A stretch of DNA of 41,221 nt from Methylobacteriaceae bacterium. Its GTDB lineage: Bacteria; Pseudomonadota; Alphaproteobacteria; Rhizobiales; Beijerinckiaceae. A program made the translations under genes and the position numbers. Numbering within the stretch: the stretch's first letter is position 1; every line of letters begins with the position of its first letter. Below are positions 1 to 7,358 of the stretch, in pieces. A model generated the notes under the pieces. The model worked only from the letters and a program-made list of their open reading frames with translations. It searched no databases and was not told the DNA's origin. The stretch lies in the NCBI GenBank assembly GCA_947444195.1, contig CANEZL010000041.1, positions 1 through 41,221 on the forward strand, read 5' to 3'.

Positions 1-146
1 GACCGCGGCGGCTCGCACCGTCCCTGATCTCTGGCACGCCATCCGGCAGACTTTGGCTTGCTTCACCGCAGAGGAGTGCCGCAACGCCCTCACCGCAGCC
101 GGCTACGAGACCGACTTGGCCGTCGCTACGTGAGCGGGCACGGCTC
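1..146 (+). mobile_element. 3' end of an IS630-type insertion sequence (truncated by window edge)
   Basis: Bases up to 146 match the transposase-3' end of the complete IS630-type element at 4054-5094. After the transposase stop codon both copies run into a terminal repeat of the form CGGGCNCGGCTC followed by the dinucleotide TA (147-148 here), the target duplicated by IS630/Tc1 elements. This copy points right and the complete copy points left, so the two lie in inverted orientation around 149-4051. Their coding ends are similar but not identical, so they are related elements rather than a recent duplication. Confidence 0.8.
2..133 (+). CDS. IS630-family transposase, C-terminal fragment
   Basis: The frame opening at base 2 reads to a TGA at 131-133 and gives about 43 residues, including TVPDLWHAIRQTLACF and ending AGYETDLAVAT. 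This is the same C-terminus as the transposase at 4067-4687, with roughly 80 percent identity by eye. Only the end of the DDE transposase is visible; the catalytic part lies outside the window. It is not possible to tell whether the off-window part is intact. Confidence 0.75.
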   Translation, partial: TAAARTVPDLWHAIRQTLACFTAEECRNALTAAGYETDLAVAT

Positions 147-148
147 TA

Positions 149-801
149 GACGCGCATGAGGCCCTGCGGGCTCGCGGCATAGACGCTGGCCTCGCGGTTC
201 GCACTCGCTAATTTCTCAAGTAGAGCTTGGACCGGCCGCAGATAGGTCACACAGCCCTCAATCAGGAAAACGCATGGTCCATCTGAGAGGCTGGATCCCA
301 AAGCGCTGCTTCTATTGGCCCACCTAGAGTACGATGCGGGAAAGTGGAATCCGGTTTTCCGAAATCATCGTGCGACCGCAAAGAGATAGAGCATGCTGCC
401 GTTTCCGTGAAAAAGCAGCATGCTCTAGCGCCAGAGTGTTGTCCGAGCCGGGCCAGCATCGGCCGAGGCGGGGCGCGAGCGCATCCAACTCGCCCGCGTA
501 ACCGATGAGGAGGGTCATGACGGGACCGAGAGAAGGGAGGCGGACCGGCTCTGCATTAGCCCGGAAACGAAAGTGCCTCGCAGCCATGTCCGACTGAAGG
601 CGCAATTCTTAACTTGCCTAAATTTAACAGAACTGTGGCGCCATCGTCAATGGACAAGCCAAACCCGGATAAGGCAATAATGGCGCCGGGCAAACTGCAC
701 GTTTCTCGCTGTCATAAGACAAGGGCAAACTGCGCTAATATCGAATTTGCATGCACTCCGCATAAACTACAGATTGAAAACAATTAGAGGGAAATCCTGG
801 T
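149..801. other. Non-coding stretch between IS end and RTX gene
   Basis: About 650 bases without a convincing gene. Short open frames on the minus strand (262-459, 324-605) have no recognisable domain and cross the palindromes, so they are not called. The left part carries two hairpin-forming palindromes (332-370 and 387-427) like those scattered between genes in rhizobial genomes. The right part (about 600-801) becomes AT-rich and presumably holds the promoter of the RTX gene; I could not pick a confident -35/-10 pair. A GAGGGA ribosome-binding site lies just upstream of the ATG at 802. Confidence 0.6.
332..427. repeat. Rhizobial-type intergenic palindromic element
   Basis: There are two adjacent palindromes. 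The first has CGATG at 332-336 pairing with CATCG at 366-370, with GGAAA/TTTTCC pairing inside. The second has a perfect 13-bp stem, 387-399 (starting TAGAGCATGCTG) pairing with 415-427, around a 15-base loop. An 18-base piece inside it (393-410) recurs exactly at 8025-8042. The look is that of repeated intergenic palindromes known from rhizobia. No poly-T follows, so it is not obviously an intrinsic terminator. Confidence 0.6.
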
Positions 802-3063
802 ATGGCTTCCTACTGGTCAGGATCAAGTTCTGGAAGATCATTGACATCTGGAGATGATAATTTTACCACCGGTTTTTATTTTTCATATCAAGCAAATGGT
901 CATTCTTATTACGACCTTGTAGTTAGTGTTTCAGGCGGAAGCGGAAATGATACATTGAGCGCCGTGTCACCAATGTTTGATAGTCAGGGAGGCTATCTGA
1001 TGTTTGGTGGACAGCGGGTTGGTTATTCTGGAAGTACTCTTTCCGGGGAGGACGGGAACGACACGTTGTCAGGTGGCTCGGGCAACGACTTTCTCTACGG
1101 GGGCGCGGGCAACGATACGCTGAACGGTGGTGCGGGCGACGACATCCTCAACGGCGGTGCGGGTGACGACAGCCTCTATGGCGGGACTGGCAACGACAAC
1201 CTCCAGGACAGCGAGGGCGTGAACCTCCTTGATGGCGGTGACGGCAACGACGCCATCCTGAGCAGCCTCGTCGGCAACCTCACCGGGACCTTCCGCGGCG
1301 GCACCGGCAACGATACCCTCGACATCGGGCTCTACAGCGGAGCCTCGGCCGTCATCGACGGAGGCGCCGACGACGACACCCTCAACGCCAACGGCGACTT
1401 CAGCACCAGCACGATCAGCGGTATCGAGCACTTGCGCGCTGGCGGCATCATCTTGACCGCGGCGCAGCTGAACGCCTTCGGCGACGTCGCTCGGTCGGTC
1501 AGTTCTGGATCCTTGGCCATCTCGCTTGCCACCGCGGGCAGCGTGGGCGCCAACTTCTTGGCCACGAGCGCCGGGACGCTCATCGCCTCGGCCGGGGCCG
1601 ACACAGTCAACCTCGGCCATGTCAGCGGCGCCTGGAGCGTCAACGGCGGCGACGGCAACGACCAGATCACCACCGGTTCAGGCAATGACGGCCTCTACGG
1701 GGGCGCGGGCAACGATACGCTGAACGGCGGCTCTGGCGCCGACGCGCTCTATGGTGGCGAGGGCTTCGATTTCGCGAGCTACCAACGTTCAGGCGCGGGT
1801 CTGACCGTCTCCCTCTCGCAGCCCTCCGCCAACACGGGCGAGGCTGCTGGCGACACGTTCAGCAGCATCGAGGGTCTGATCGGCTCGGGCTTCGGCGATA
1901 CCTTGATCGGCGATGCCAATGCCAACACCCTGATCGGGCTCGACGGCAACGACATGCTGATCGGCGGCCTGGGCGCGGACACGCTGATCGGCGGCGCCGG
2001 CTTCGACACGGCAAGCTACGCCACCGCCACCGCGGCGGTGACCGCCGTGCTGTTCCTGCCCTCGGTCAATACGGGCGATGCCGCCGGCGACAGCTACGAC
2101 GGCATCGAGGGCCTGATCGGATCGAACTTCGACGACAACCTCCAGGGCGATGCCAACGCCAACACCATCGCGGGCGGGGCCGGATCCGACATCCTGTTCG
2201 GCCAGGGCGGCAACGACACCCTCCAGGGCGGCGACGGGATCGACCACCTCTGGGGCGGGGCCGGCGCCGACATCCTCGACGGCGGCGCGGGCTTCGACTT
2301 CGCCCGCTACGAGTATGCCACCAGCGGCGTCACGGCGGTGCTGTTCCTGCCCTCCGTCAACACGGGCGAGGCCGCCGGCGACACCTATATCGGCATCGAG
2401 GGGCTCGTCGGCTCGGGCTTCGACGACAACCTGCAGGGCGACGAGGGCGTCAACCACCTCTACGGCGGGGCCGGCATCGACCTGCTCTTCGGCCGCGGCG
2501 GCGACGACTACCTCTCGGGCGACGGCGATACCGACCATCTCTGGGGCGGTACCGGCGCCGACGTGCTGGTGGGGGGCGCGGGCTTCGACTACGTGCGCTA
2601 CGACTTCGCGGATGCGGGCGTGACCATGAGCTTGGTCGACGGCGGCTCGGCGGGCGAGGCTTTGGGCGACGTGGCGTTCGAGGCGGAGGCGCTGGTCGGC
2701 TCGAACTTCGCCGACGTGCTGACGGGCAATGCGGGCAACAACCTGCTGCTGGGGCTTGGCGGCGACGACATCCTGTTCGGGGGCCAGGGCACGGACGATC
2801 TGGCGGGGGGTGCGGGCAACGACACCTTCGCCTTCCGGGCCTCCGACTTCCAGGCCGGGGTGTACGATCAGGTGATCGACTTCCACGAGGTGTCGGGCGA
2901 CTTCGACGCGCTGACGATCCTGGGCGTGCCGCAGGCGAGCCTGCAGATCACGCAGCAGGGCGGTGGCGTTCTGATCAGCACGGCCGAGCTCGGCGGATCG
3001 GGCGGCGTGTACATCCAGAACTTCACCCTCGCTCAGCTTCAGGATCAGCTCTTCGTCGTCTGA
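802..3063 (+). CDS. RTX-type calcium-binding repeat protein, type I secretion substrate
   Basis: A 753-residue acidic, Gly/Asp/Asn-rich protein with many GGxGxDxLx nonapeptides, which in RTX proteins form a calcium-binding beta-roll after export. Clusters lie near residues 80-150, 290-320 and in several later blocks. From about 325 to 660 a module of roughly 100 residues is repeated three to four times, with signatures FLPSVNTG(E/D)AAGD, SIEGLIGS and FDDNLQGD. There is no Sec signal peptide; the C-terminus ends FTLAQLQDQLFVV, fitting an uncleaved type I secretion signal. No peptidase, lipase or other catalytic domain was recognised. No HlyB/HlyD/TolC genes lie nearby, so export would rely on a transporter elsewhere. 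The first ~85 codons are much AT-richer than the rest. ATG 802 follows a GAGGGA ribosome-binding site. Confidence 0.88.
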   Translation: MASYWSGSSSGRSLTSGDDNFTTGFYFSYQANGHSYYDLVVSVSGGSGNDTLSAVSPMFDSQGGYLMFGGQRVGYSGSTLSGEDGNDTLSGGSGNDFLYGGAGNDTLNGGAGDDILNGGAGDDSLYGGTGNDNLQDSEGVNLLDGGDGNDAILSSLVGNLTGTFRGGTGNDTLDIGLYSGASAVIDGGADDDTLNANGDFSTSTISGIEHLRAGGIILTAAQLNAFGDVARSVSSGSLAISLATAGSVGANFLATSAGTLIASAGADTVNLGHVSGAWSVNGGDGNDQITTGSGNDGLYGGAGNDTLNGGSGADALYGGEGFDFASYQRSGAGLTVSLSQPSANTGEAAGDTFSSIEGLIGSGFGDTLIGDANANTLIGLDGNDMLIGGLGADTLIGGAGFDTASYATATAAVTAVLFLPSVNTGDAAGDSYDGIEGLIGSNFDDNLQGDANANTIAGGAGSDILFGQGGNDTLQGGDGIDHLWGGAGADILDGGAGFDFARYEYATSGVTAVLFLPSVNTGEAAGDTYIGIEGLVGSGFDDNLQGDEGVNHLYGGAGIDLLFGRGGDDYLSGDGDTDHLWGGTGADVLVGGAGFDYVRYDFADAGVTMSLVDGGSAGEALGDVAFEAEALVGSNFADVLTGNAGNNLLLGLGGDDILFGGQGTDDLAGGAGNDTFAFRASDFQAGVYDQVIDFHEVSGDFDALTILGVPQASLQITQQGGGVLISTAELGGSGGVYIQNFTLAQLQDQLFVV

Positions 3064-3176
3064 GCTGATCGGCTGAGACAGGTATCATCGTGCAGGCCGG
3101 CGTGGTTCGAGAGCCTCGCCGGCCCGCGATGTCTAAACAGCCCCGCCGGCACGATTGCGGTGCTGACAGTGTTCGA

Positions 3177-3239
3177 GATCGCGAAGGGGACCGCCGTCAG
3201 GAGCGCGGCCAGCGCGAACCCGATCAGGTAGATGCGCAC
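3177..3239 (-). pseudogene. Possible cyoD-like (cytochrome o oxidase subunit IV) remnant
   Basis: Within a minus-strand frame (ATG at 3266, overlapping the resolvase stop as ATGA), about 20 residues read VRIYLIGFALAALLTAVPF. This pattern resembles the first membrane span of CyoD (R-x-Y-x-x-GF-x-L-x-x-x-LT-x-x-PF). After it the sequence loses all resemblance and becomes low-quality coding. It could be a fragment captured beside the recombinase, or a small membrane peptide translationally coupled to it (73 residues from 3266 to 3045). The assignment rests on one short hydrophobic stretch and is weak. Confidence 0.3.
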
Positions 3240-3262
3240 CTTCCGTTCGCAACGCCTGCTTT

Positions 3263-3808
3263 TCATCTCGCTTGAAGTATCCGGTAGACCTGCATGCGCG
3301 AGCAACCGATTGCTCGGGCGATAGCGGCTGGGCCGTAACCTTCGGCCGACAGCGTCATGACGCGATCTCGATCGAGGCGGCGCTGACCGCCGCGGTAAAG
3401 GCCCTCGGCCTTCGCCCGCTCGATGCCCTCGCGCTGTCGCTCCTTGATGAAGCGCCGTTCCATCTGCGCCACCATGCCGAGCACCGTCAGCACGACGTGG
3501 CCCATCTCACCACGGGTCGAGACGTGCGGGTCGAGCACGGTGACGAACGCTCCACGCTGCTCAGCCTCGTGGATCAGATTGAGCACATCGCGAGTGTCGC
3601 GGCCAAGTCGGTCGAGGCGGGTGACGACGAGTTCGTCGCCAGGGCGGAGAAACTCGATGACGGTGGCCAGTTCAGCCCGGCCCTCGCGCGAGCCGCCTGA
3701 GACCTTCTCAGCGCGAACGATGCTGCAGCCCTCGGTCCGGAGGCGGGCGAGTTGGTTCTCGAGATCCTGTTCGACGGTGCTGACGCGGGCGTAGCCGATG
3801 CGGGCCAT
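3263..3808 (-). CDS. Serine recombinase (resolvase/invertase family)
   Basis: A 181-residue small serine recombinase of the Tn3 resolvase/DNA invertase type, which cuts and rejoins DNA at short crossover sites. The N-terminal catalytic domain starts MARIGYARVSTVEQ, with nucleophile Ser10 and the catalytic arginines of RLDRLGRDTRD (64-74). A long helix follows at ERRFIKERQREGI (117-129), then a C-terminal helix-turn-helix (about 148-178, ending CSRMQVYRILQAR). Length and domain order are complete, so it is probably functional. Upstream (3809-3956) are palindromes that could be its own site and operator. It sits between the RTX gene and an IS630-type element, which fits a resolvase left behind by a transposon; no Tn3 transposase is visible. 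Confidence 0.93.
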   Translation of the reverse strand: MARIGYARVSTVEQDLENQLARLRTEGCSIVRAEKVSGGSREGRAELATVIEFLRPGDELVVTRLDRLGRDTRDVLNLIHEAEQRGAFVTVLDPHVSTRGEMGHVVLTVLGMVAQMERRFIKERQREGIERAKAEGLYRGGQRRLDRDRVMTLSAEGYGPAAIARAIGCSRMQVYRILQAR

Positions 3809-3843
3809 GGGGTGTCACCTCAGGTTTTAGGCCCAAGGTGAGT

Positions 3844-3909
3844 AGCGTAACGCTCAATAGTCCCGTCAACCCCGATGTGACGTTCGACCACCACATGGAG
3901 TGACGTCAC
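3844..3909. promoter_or_regulatory. Candidate recombinase site/operator palindromes
   Basis: Upstream of the serine recombinase lie AGCGTAACGCT at 3844-3854 (5-bp arms around a central A) and a perfect 10-bp palindrome GTGACGTCAC at 3900-3909; a partial GTGACGT copy sits at about 3877. Serine resolvases bind inverted half-sites in the region before their own gene, so this is the likely place for the site. The exact arms are an inference. Confidence 0.35.
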
Positions 3910-3910
3910 G

Positions 3911-4051
3911 CTAGGGTATACCCTGTTGTGGCAACCGCGTGCCGGCATAGAGCACGTCAGCGCCAAGCGTGATAGCGTCCCAGGCGGCCCCGGAGATCAC
4001 GACGGTTGGGCCGTTCGCCTTGCGTCCGAAAGCGGTAACGTTGAGAGTGGC
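3911..4051 (-). pseudogene. 3' fragment of an unidentified gene cut by the IS630-type element
   Basis: A minus-strand frame is open from the IS junction at 4051 down to a TAG at 3913-3911. It encodes about 46 residues with protein-like composition, including NVTAFGRKANGPTVVIS and WDAITLGADVLYAGTRLP. There is no start codon of its own: the upstream part was lost at the insertion point. I do not recognise the family. It could also be a chance frame in GC-rich DNA. Confidence 0.25.
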
Positions 4052-4066
4052 TAGAGCCGGGCCCGT

Positions 4067-4555
4067 TCAGGTAGCAACGGCCAAGTCGGTCTCGTAGCCG
4101 GCGGCAGCGATGCAGTTGCGGCACTCGTTGGCCGTGAAGCGAGCGAAGGCTTGGCGGATGGGGTGCCACAGGTCTGGGACAGTGCGGGCTGCCGCGCTGC
4201 GTAGCAGAGCCTTCAGCTTGGCAAAGATCTGCTCGATGGGATTGAAGTCCGGGCTGTAGGGCGGGAGGTAGAGCAGTCTCGCCCCAGCAGCCTCGATGAC
4301 CTCGCGCACACCCGTCACCTTGTGGGCCTGGAGGTTGTCGAGGATGACGGTGTCGCCGGGTCTGAGCACAGGCACGAGCGTGTCGGCGACGTAGGCTCGG
4401 AAGCGTGAGCCGTTGGTGGCTCCGTCGAACAGGGCGGTGGCACACAGGCCATCGCTGCGCAGAGCGGCGGTGACGGTGGTGGTCTTGTAATGCCCGTGCG
4501 GGACGGCGAGACGGCAGCGCACGCCGCGCGGGGCCCGACCGTATCGGCGCGCCAT
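4067..4555 (-). CDS. IS630-family transposase, catalytic (DDE) part
   Basis: This is the catalytic half of the transposase. It contains VILDNLQAHK (second Asp), the LPPYSPDFNPIEQIF signature (catalytic Glu in NPIEQ) and the KLK that follows. The ATG at 4555 gives 162 residues, but the same frame is open up to 4687. The first catalytic Asp, in VFLDETAAATN, is encoded just upstream of that ATG at about 4579. The product starting at 4555 would therefore lack a catalytic residue. The working protein is more likely made by fusion with the upstream frame through a -1 ribosomal slip at 4684-4689. Confidence 0.85.
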   Translation of the reverse strand: MARRYGRAPRGVRCRLAVPHGHYKTTTVTAALRSDGLCATALFDGATNGSRFRAYVADTLVPVLRPGDTVILDNLQAHKVTGVREVIEAAGARLLYLPPYSPDFNPIEQIFAKLKALLRSAAARTVPDLWHPIRQAFARFTANECRNCIAAAGYETDLAVAT

Positions 4556-4644
4556 GTTGGTGGCCGCAGCCGTCTCGTCGAGGAAGACCAGCCTGTCGGG
4601 ATCGAGGGCGTCCTGGTTCTCGAACCACGCCTCGCGAGCGGCCC

Positions 4645-5034
4645 TTACGTCCTCGCGCGCCTGCTCGGCGGCGTGGATCGCCCCTTTTTACGGGTGATGG
4701 CGTGCCGGGCGAAGAAGCGAGACAGGCTGCTGGTGCTGGTCTGTACGCCGCGCTCGGCCAGGGCGTCGCGCAACTCGTGCAGGAAGATGGCGGGCCGCGT
4801 CTCGTAGGCCGCCAGGATCAGATCGGCCTGCGCCTCGATCCGGTGCGAGGCATGATCGCCGCCCGACGGCTTAGGCGCGAGCTGCCCTTCTTGGCGGAAC
4901 TGTTCCGACCAGCGGCTGGCACTGGACACGCTGACACCGAACCGGGCTGCCGCCTGATGACAGGAGGTACCCTCCGAAACGGCAGAGACGACACGCTGGC
5001 GTAGATCGACGGACAAGGGTGAAGGCATCAGCAT
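4645..5034 (-). CDS. IS630-family transposase, N-terminal DNA-binding part
   Basis: A 129-residue product from ATG 5034. Residues 6-60 form the helix-turn-helix typical of IS630 transposases (LSVDLRQRVVSAVSEGTSCHQ followed by SVSSASRWSEQFRQEG), and about 65-110 a second winged-helix region (LRDALAERGVQTSTSSLSRF). The frame degenerates after ITRKKG into an arginine-rich tail. In the -1 frame the protein continues as normal transposase. The shift point is T-AAA-AAG at 4690-4684, where a Lys-tRNA can re-pair on AAA. Programmed frameshifting is known in several IS families; here it is inferred from the frames and not proven. Confidence 0.8.
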   Translation of the reverse strand: MLMPSPLSVDLRQRVVSAVSEGTSCHQAAARFGVSVSSASRWSEQFRQEGQLAPKPSGGDHASHRIEAQADLILAAYETRPAIFLHELRDALAERGVQTSTSSLSRFFARHAITRKKGRSTPPSRRART

Positions 5035-5096
5035 CCTCCTTCACCCTCCAACGTTTTAAACCCCCAGCCGTCCCAACACGATCGGGCACGGCTCTA

Positions 5097-6653
5097 GCCG
5101 CTCAGGGCTATGAGGTCGTGGCTGCAGAACCCGCAGATGGAATGCGAGCCGAAGGCGTCCGGCGCCATACTGACCTGCGCTGGATCGATGACCGCCTTCC
5201 CGCGCTCGCTGCAGTTCATCGCCTTGGCCTGAGCTACGACCTTCTGCTGCTCTCGGCCGTGTGGATGCACCTGCCGCTGCCCGAACGCCCACGCGCCTTC
5301 CGCAAGCTGGCCACGCTGCTCAAGCCGGGCGGCGTCCTCGTCCTGACGTTGCGCGATGGCCCCAGCGAACCAGGGCGCGCGATGCACCCGACCACCCTTG
5401 GTGAGATCGAGGCTCTCGCGCGTGAGCACGGCCTCGCTGTCCTACGTGCCCTCGACGAAACCGACTCCCTCGGCCGGTCCGACGTCGCATGGACCACTGT
5501 AGTGCTCCGCCTACCCGACGATGGCAGCCTCAGCCTGTCGCTGGTTCGCGGAATCGTGCTCAACGACGACAAATCCTCGACCTACAAGCTCGGGCTTCTA
5601 CGCGCAGTGGCGAAGATCGCCGACACTGCATCCTCGCTCGCGGCGCCAACGTCGGACGGAACCGACCGGGTTCTTGTTCCGATGGGCGCTGTCGCCCTGA
5701 ACTGGCTGCGCGCCTACCTACCGCTCGTTGCCGCAGGTCTCCCGCAAGCGCCCGGCAACGCTGGGCCGGACGGCCTCGGCTTCGCCAAGGTTGGCTTCCG
5801 CGCGCTCCTATCCCTTGGAGTGACGGCAGGCGACCTGCGCATCGGGATGCGGTTTTCAGGGCCACGGGCGGACGCACTCGTTGCCGCGCTCGGCGAGGCG
5901 CGACGGACCATCCTCGCCATGCCGGTCCGCTACACGACCTACCCGAACGCAGGTGTGCCTGTCTTCGAAGGCGTAGGCCGGTCAGTGCGCGTGTCCGGCC
6001 CCGTGATGCTCACGCCTGATGTCCTGTCGACCTGGGGCTGCTTGTCCGTACCAGGGCCGCTGTGGCGCACTCTGTTGCGGCTCGGCGCCTGGGTCGAGCC
6101 CGTGCTCGTCGCAGAGTGGGCGCGGCTGATTCGCGGCTACGCCGTGCGCATGGGCCGGGCTTGTTCGCCGGGAGAGATCGAGGCGCACCTCATCTGGCAG
6201 GAGCCGGCGCGCGACACCGCTCTGGCGCGCCTTGTTGCGGCAAGGCTCGCAGAGGCCGGCGCGCCGCCGGTTTGCGTCTGGTCCAATACGCCGCTGCGTC
6301 TCGACACGCTGGACATCGACCACGGGCTGCCATGGTCGGCGTGGCCGTGCGGTGACCTATGGAACCTGTTTCCGGCCTCACGCAGAGTCAATCAGCACGA
6401 GAAACGTGACCGGCTCCCATCGGCGGCGGCGCTGGCGCGAGCGCGAGAACCGATCCTGACGTGGTGGCGTGCGGCTTGGGACACCAACGCGGCTCTGGCC
6501 GACCGGTTCTGGGCCGAAGCGCGGGCAGCGCTGCCGACTGAAGCAGACTCCTCGTATGAGGCCGCGTTCTCCGGACTGGAATGGCGCCGTCTTCGCGTCA
6601 GCCAGGATCAGCAGCCGCCGGAGTGGCCAAGACGAACGCCCGCAGTTACTTAA
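5097..6653 (+). pseudogene. Class I SAM methyltransferase fused to HNH nuclease, N-terminus removed by IS insertion
   Basis: An open frame runs through the IS end (nominal ATG at 5019 lies inside the IS), but real homology begins at 5097 with AAQGYEVVAAEP, just after where the glycine-rich SAM-binding motif I should be. The rest of a Rossmann methyltransferase follows: YDLLLLSAVWMHLP, then FRKLATLLKPGG. Next comes a linker with DDKSSTYKLGLLRAVAKIAD. Near the C-terminus is an HNH-type beta-beta-alpha metal motif: DIDHGLPW (His435, counting from 5019), GDLWNLFPA (Asn449) and RRVNQHEKRD (Asn458/His460). The original protein may have combined base or other methylation with DNA cleavage, as in defence proteins; that is an inference. 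Without motif I the methyltransferase should be dead, but the nuclease part is intact. It ends about 200 bp before tRNA-Ser. Confidence 0.7.
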
Positions 6654-6854
6654 TGCAGCGCGGCCGAGCCGCTGATAGCCTTTGCGAACTACGCTAGCTG
6701 CCTCACTTGCATCGGCCCTCGCGTGAAGCCGCATCGTCCAGCAGCGTCCGGTACAAACCGGTACAAGCCACTTTAAAATGTGGGCTGAGACGTGGGCTCG
6801 TCGCCTAGGCCGTTTCAAATTTGTATAATTATCCAGACACTTAAGACACGCAAA

Positions 6855-6944
6855 TGGCGGAGGGAGCGGGATTCGAACCCGCGATACCGTTTCCGGTATA
6901 CACACTTTCCAGGCGTGCGCCTTCAACCACTCGGCCACCCCTCC
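6855..6944 (-). tRNA. tRNA-Ser (anticodon GGA)
   Basis: Read on the minus strand the sequence starts GGAGGGGTGGCCGAGTGG and ends GTTCGAATCCCGCTCCCTCC plus encoded CCA. It has an acceptor stem GGAGGGG/CTCCCTCC, a D-arm, a CTGGAAA anticodon loop (anticodon GGA, complement at 6908-6910), a long class II variable arm and a GGTTCGAATCC T-loop. The long variable arm and GGA identify tRNA-Ser reading UCC/UCU. Its 3' end faces the accessory island (1-6854), the usual polarity for an island inserted at a tRNA 3' end. Confidence 0.96.
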
Positions 6945-7188
6945 GGACCCGGGCTCGCGCTGGCGGCGCGCCAGGGGCGGGCCGGGGCTTCGAGCGGGGG
7001 TGGCGTCGTGTACCTGCCACGTTGGCGGGGCGCAAGGCGTCGCGGGCCGATTTTGCGCGGTGCCGGCGATCGCCGTTTCCGGGCCGCGCATTCGGGCGGC
7101 GATCGCGTCGCGGTGGAACGGCGCCGCGCCTCGTCCGTTAAGGGTAAGCTCTGCCGCAGAGGCTGATTTCGCCAGCGAGGACGTTCCC

Positions 7189-7317
7189 ATGAGCCTGATC
7201 GGACGCATCGTCACGAAGCTCCTCGGCAACGAGGATCGGCCGGTCGCACGCGACGACCGCAATGTCGGGACCAGCACGCCGATCGGCCGGCTGGTCACCA
7301 AGATCCTCCGGAAGTAG
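7189..7317 (+). CDS. Small 42-residue protein with an internal repeat, unknown function
   Basis: ATG 7189 is preceded by a GAGGA-like ribosome-binding site (7176-7180). The product is basic and built from two similar halves, SLIGRIVTKLLGNEDR and TPIGRLVTKILRK, joined by a short polar linker. No domain is recognised. Each half could form an amphipathic helix (I/L/V on one face, R/K/T on the other). It stands alone between tRNA-Ser and the ExoD-like gene, convergent with the latter. The internal duplication and good ribosome-binding site support a real gene, but the short length leaves doubt. Confidence 0.5.
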   Translation: MSLIGRIVTKLLGNEDRPVARDDRNVGTSTPIGRLVTKILRK

Positions 7318-7358
7318 GGTCGTCCGACCGTGACGGCGCGCGTCCCGGACGCACGCCG

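Larger units (their letters stand above)
4054..5094 (-). mobile_element. Complete IS630-type insertion sequence, 1041 bp, TA target duplication
   Basis: The left end (4054) begins GAGCCGGGCCCG and the right end (5094) finishes CGGGCACGGCTC. These are 12-base terminal inverted repeats with one mismatch, bordered by TA at 4052-4053 and 5095-5096. That is the IS630/Tc1-mariner signature of insertion into TA. Inside are two overlapping minus-strand frames (4645-5034 and the frame open 4687-4067) that together make the transposase. The element interrupts the 5' part of the methyltransferase-HNH gene, whose remaining reading frame resumes at 5097. Confidence 0.88.

Noticed and set aside
324..605. 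A 93-residue minus-strand frame between the IS end and the RTX gene
   Set aside because: It passes through both palindromes and has no family resemblance or ribosome-binding site I could trust.
1060..2830. Regularly spaced repeats that might suggest a CRISPR array
   Set aside because: They are in-frame RTX nonapeptide codons with a period of 27 bases, with no unique spacers.
6654..6854. Possible integrase gene remnant before tRNA-Ser
   Set aside because: No tyrosine-recombinase motif can be read in any frame of this 200-base stretch.
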